Shown piece after piece: positions 32,459-64,000 of a stretch of 64,000 nt of DNA. Position numbers and translations under genes: made by a program. A model generated the notes under the pieces. It saw nothing but the letters and a program-made list of their open reading frames with translations, searched no databases and was not told where the DNA came from. Position 1 is the stretch's first letter. The number at the start of each line of letters is the position of its first letter. The DNA comes from Lepus europaeus. Lineage: Eukaryota; Chordata; Mammalia; Lagomorpha; Leporidae. The stretch is taken from positions 62,061,201 to 62,125,200 of the forward strand of contig NC_084827.1 in NCBI RefSeq assembly GCF_033115175.1. Direction: 5' to 3'.

Positions 32459-33312
32459 CACCAGCCGTTCTTACAGCCTGGCTGCCTCTTCTCTCTCCCT
32501 GAGGGACAGGTGGCTGTCCCTGTGCAGGTGCAGACACACCTTGCACCCTGCACCCCCCTCTCTGCACTCTGTGGCAGTTCTACCAGAGATGAGCCTTTGG
32601 GCCTGCAGCCCAGGCTTTTGCAAGGGTTCTTCCTTGGGAGCACAGACCCAGACAACCTGCTTCTCACGAGAGAGGCGTTCTTATCACTGCTCCCTCAGAC
32701 TCTAATTCAAATAACACTCTGAAGGAGTCTTCTGGCAAATTATTTTGCAAATTATCACCTCCAAGTTTTGCTGAAGTCTTTTGCAAACTGAGCCTGCTTC
32801 AAACAAGGCATAGATGAAACCCTGGGACATACTCCACCATCTTCGAAAGCTGATGAACAGGTGAAGTGCATTTCTGTCACTGAGCACTCAAGACCCTGAC
32901 TCCACGGAGGGTACGCTTGGTGGTCCTACCTCTTGTATTCCTGACATCTCTGCAATCAGCTCACACAGGTAGTGTACACACATCACTGCACACTCCACTC
33001 CACCTGTCCCACAGTCTCCACGGACAATTGGATGGAGCTGACGTTGGAGGACTCCCGGAGAAGAACACAGGAACAGAGGCAAAATGGAGCCTTGTGCAAC
33101 CACTTCTGCCCATCAGAGGGTCTCAGTACGCAGTTAGGCAGGGGAAAGTTGGTTCAGAATCAGTGGTTACTCAAAGCCCTTCAAAAACTGTATGGTATTT
33201 GACCAGTACAGGGGTCTCCCTCTGCCCAGGAAGGTCTTCCTTCAATTGGTTCACTCCCCAAATGGCCTACAACACTCTTAACAAAATCCTTGCAGGTTAA
33301 GAAGGTAACACA
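32459..33312. other. Unique intergenic DNA
   Basis: No repeat or gene recognised in 850 bases. Confidence 0.35.
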
Positions 33313-33637
33313 ATGATCAACACTGTGGCATAGCAGGGAAAGCCGCCACCTGCAGTGCCGGCATCCCATATGGGCACCGGTTCTAGTCCCGGCTGTTCCA
33401 CTTCCGATCCAGCTCTCTGCTACGGCCTGGGAAAGCAGTAGAGATGGCCCGAGTCCTTAGGCTCCTGCACCTGCATGGGAGACCCAGAAGAAGCTCCTGG
33501 CTCCTGGTTTCGGGTCAGTGCAGCTCCGGTCGTTGCAGCCAATTGGGGAGTGAACCAGCGGATGGAAGACCTCTCTTTCTCTCTGCTTCCCCCTGTCTCC
33601 CTGTGTAACTCTGACTTTCAAATAAATCTTCGGGGGA
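33313..33637 (+). mobile_element. C SINE near the IWS1 3' end
   Basis: The last SINE before a SINE-free stretch that covers the IWS1 terminal exons. Confidence 0.9.
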
Positions 33638-33917
33638 AAAAAAGCCTCTTTAACTGGTTTTTAACTACACAGCAGGTGTTTTGACTAAAGCTCTGTGCCA
33701 GCTTGAGTTGACAAAGACACTCCCAGTACTCAGGAACCCCTGAGGTTTCAGCTGTTCCTTGTCAGGAGCCAGGGATAAAAACCAGACAAATTCCTCACTA
33801 CACAGCTTGGACAGGACCCAAGTTTGAGAACTGACAAAGCACTGCAATATCTGAAGATTTTTTCATTCTTACCCCAACCCACTGAGACAGCATATTCTTA
33901 AGATAATAAAGACACAG

Positions 33918-34147
33918 CCCCCCAAAACCAGAATGAAACTTTATTGTGTAAAGTTTATAGAAGTATGACTAATCTTCCTCTGTACAAAGTACACAACAGT
34001 TTTAAATACAACGGAGGGAAACAAGTCCTACGACAACATTTGATACACACTAATTGTTTACAGACACACTAAAAAATGTTTAAAAGATCATCTTTCTCCC
34101 AGAGTCCACTGCGCATTTCTTAGGGAGTGGGAGCAGCCCAGGCAAGG
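33918..34147 (-). promoter_or_regulatory. IWS1: IWS1 3' UTR and poly(A) signal (distal)
   Basis: AATAAA on the - strand at 33945-33940 (TTTATT on +), about 205 bases after the stop. Cleavage is expected near 33920. This places the IWS1 3' end about 22.3 kb from the PROC 3' end, tail to tail. Confidence 0.65.
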
Positions 34148-62897
<28,750 letters not shown>

Positions 62898-63214
62898 CTG
62901 AAAAAGAGACAAAATTAGAAAGATGTAAAAAAGTCTGGTAGTGCAACATAAACTTTCAACAATTTTTCAGATACAAGAATATGAAGACTTAACAGACGCA
63001 TCCCACTTTAAAGAAGGCCAATCTGTGAAACAGTTAACGTGGTTTGCATCTCAAAGAGGGGAAAGATGACCAGCTGTCACCAAATCTGTGAGGCACACAC
63101 GGGAAGTTAACTGTAAAGAGTGAGTTTTTTTAAGAGCCTAAGTTTCTCATATAATTTTAGTTCCCAAAAATCTAACTATTTTTCAAAGGAACACAAGAAA
63201 GCACGTAACCAAAT

Positions 63215-63515
63215 TTTTTTATTTTTTTATCTGAAAAGCAAAGCAATAAAGAGAGATTCTTTAAATGCTGTTCCACTTCCCTAATGGTCACAATGGCCAG
63301 GACTGGGCCACACCAAAGCCAAGAGCCTGGAACTCCATCTGGGTCTCCCACATGCGTGGCAGAGGCTTAATTACTTGGGCCATTTTTCACTGCCTTCCCA
63401 GGTGCATTAGCAGGGAGCTGGACTGGAAGTGGAGCGGCCATGGATCTGGCATTCCAGATGGCATGTCAGTATGGCAAGCAACAACTTAGCCCCCTATGCC
63501 ACAACGTCGGCTCCA
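63215..63515 (-). mobile_element. C SINE in IWS1 intron 2
   Basis: Reverse copy; the head ends GCCACAACGTCGGCTCC. Confidence 0.85.
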
Positions 63516-64000
63516 CCAAATGAAACATTAGGCTTTAGCACATTAAGATTATTTTAGGGAAAAGAACTTTAAGATTTTATTGATAAAGGATAAATAATAC
63601 ACAGGGTACATTCAATGAAGAGAACCTAATCGATGGAGAGAAGAGTAGTTAACATTCCTAAGCACCTAGTAAGACCTAATGCCACATCAGACATTCTGTT
63701 GGTTCTTTGATTCTGCACAACAGTACAAACCCTCATGATAAAACAGAGGCTTAATGCAGCCATGGTCATCCATTTAGTAACCCTGGAACAAAAGCCTAAG
63801 TTTTAGAGAGAATAATTGAACTAACACATAAGGTTACTTGAAATAATTACTTTAAAATCACGCTTTAGGGTACAAACTCGATATATGCTTTGCTTTAAAA
63901 AAAAAAAATCAGAAAAAAAAATATACAAAATTAAACAAACCAAAATACCAGCATCTTATGACCTGAGGAATTTTCCCCATACAGAATTTCAACCCTCAAC
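63516..64000. other. IWS1: IWS1 intron 2, unique part to the window edge
   Basis: No exon of IWS1 was found here; exons 1-2 must lie further right. Confidence 0.4.

Noticed and set aside
62898-62912. ATG five codons upstream of IWS1 exon 3
   Set aside because: It lies in the intron beyond a clear TTTTTCAG acceptor; the true start is in exon 1 outside the window.

Overview
This is a mammalian genomic window, almost certainly from a lagomorph and most likely rabbit (Oryctolagus). At least 58 copies of the lagomorph C-repeat family are visible: tRNA-derived SINEs with an internal GGTTCGAGTCC-type B box, a (CT)n stretch and an AAATAAAT-type tail. Two protein-coding genes are present, and both are split into exons that I mapped by splice sites, reading phase and match to the known human proteins.

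Layout. (1) 1-11.65 kb: upstream sequence and the complete PROC gene (protein C) on the + strand. It has a liver-type promoter (FOXA/HNF1 sites, 2293-2363), a non-coding exon 1 (about 2374-2426), eight coding exons (4336-11586) encoding 464 residues, and an ATTAAA poly(A) signal at 11631. (2) 11.65-33.9 kb: intergenic DNA dominated by C SINEs. It also holds old L1 pieces, two LTR-like segments, a MaLR-like fragment and a small CpG-rich island with no gene attached. (3) 33.9-62.9 kb: IWS1 on the - strand, converging on PROC. Exons 3 to 14 are in the window; exons 1-2 (about 50 residues) lie beyond the right edge. The gene has two alternative terminal exons (38038-37910 and 34279-34148). They are diverged duplicates, each open to its own stop and each in phase with exon 13.

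Inside IWS1 introns lies a 4.26-kb insertion (47547-51810) flanked by a perfect 17-bp target-site duplication. It has an L1-type 5' end and ORF1, no ORF2, an internal segment that resembles decayed retroviral gag-pro, and an L1-like 3' end. I interpret it as a half-L1 (HAL1)-like composite retroelement. A second, older ORF1 fragment of the same kind lies at about 39.93-41.63 kb. A 152-bp copy of the 3' end of 28S rRNA with poly(A) and a 17-bp target-site duplication lies at 35562-35713.

The two genes are unrelated in function. PROC encodes the liver-made anticoagulant zymogen. IWS1 encodes a nuclear transcription-elongation factor that works with SPT6 on RNA polymerase II. They are neighbours by conserved mammalian synteny (human 2q14.3), not because they share a pathway. 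I see no operons, CRISPR arrays or tRNA/rRNA genes. The most novel-looking items are the IWS1 duplicated terminal exons, the composite ORF1-only retroelement, the overlapping upstream ORF in PROC exon 1, and the 28S retrocopy.
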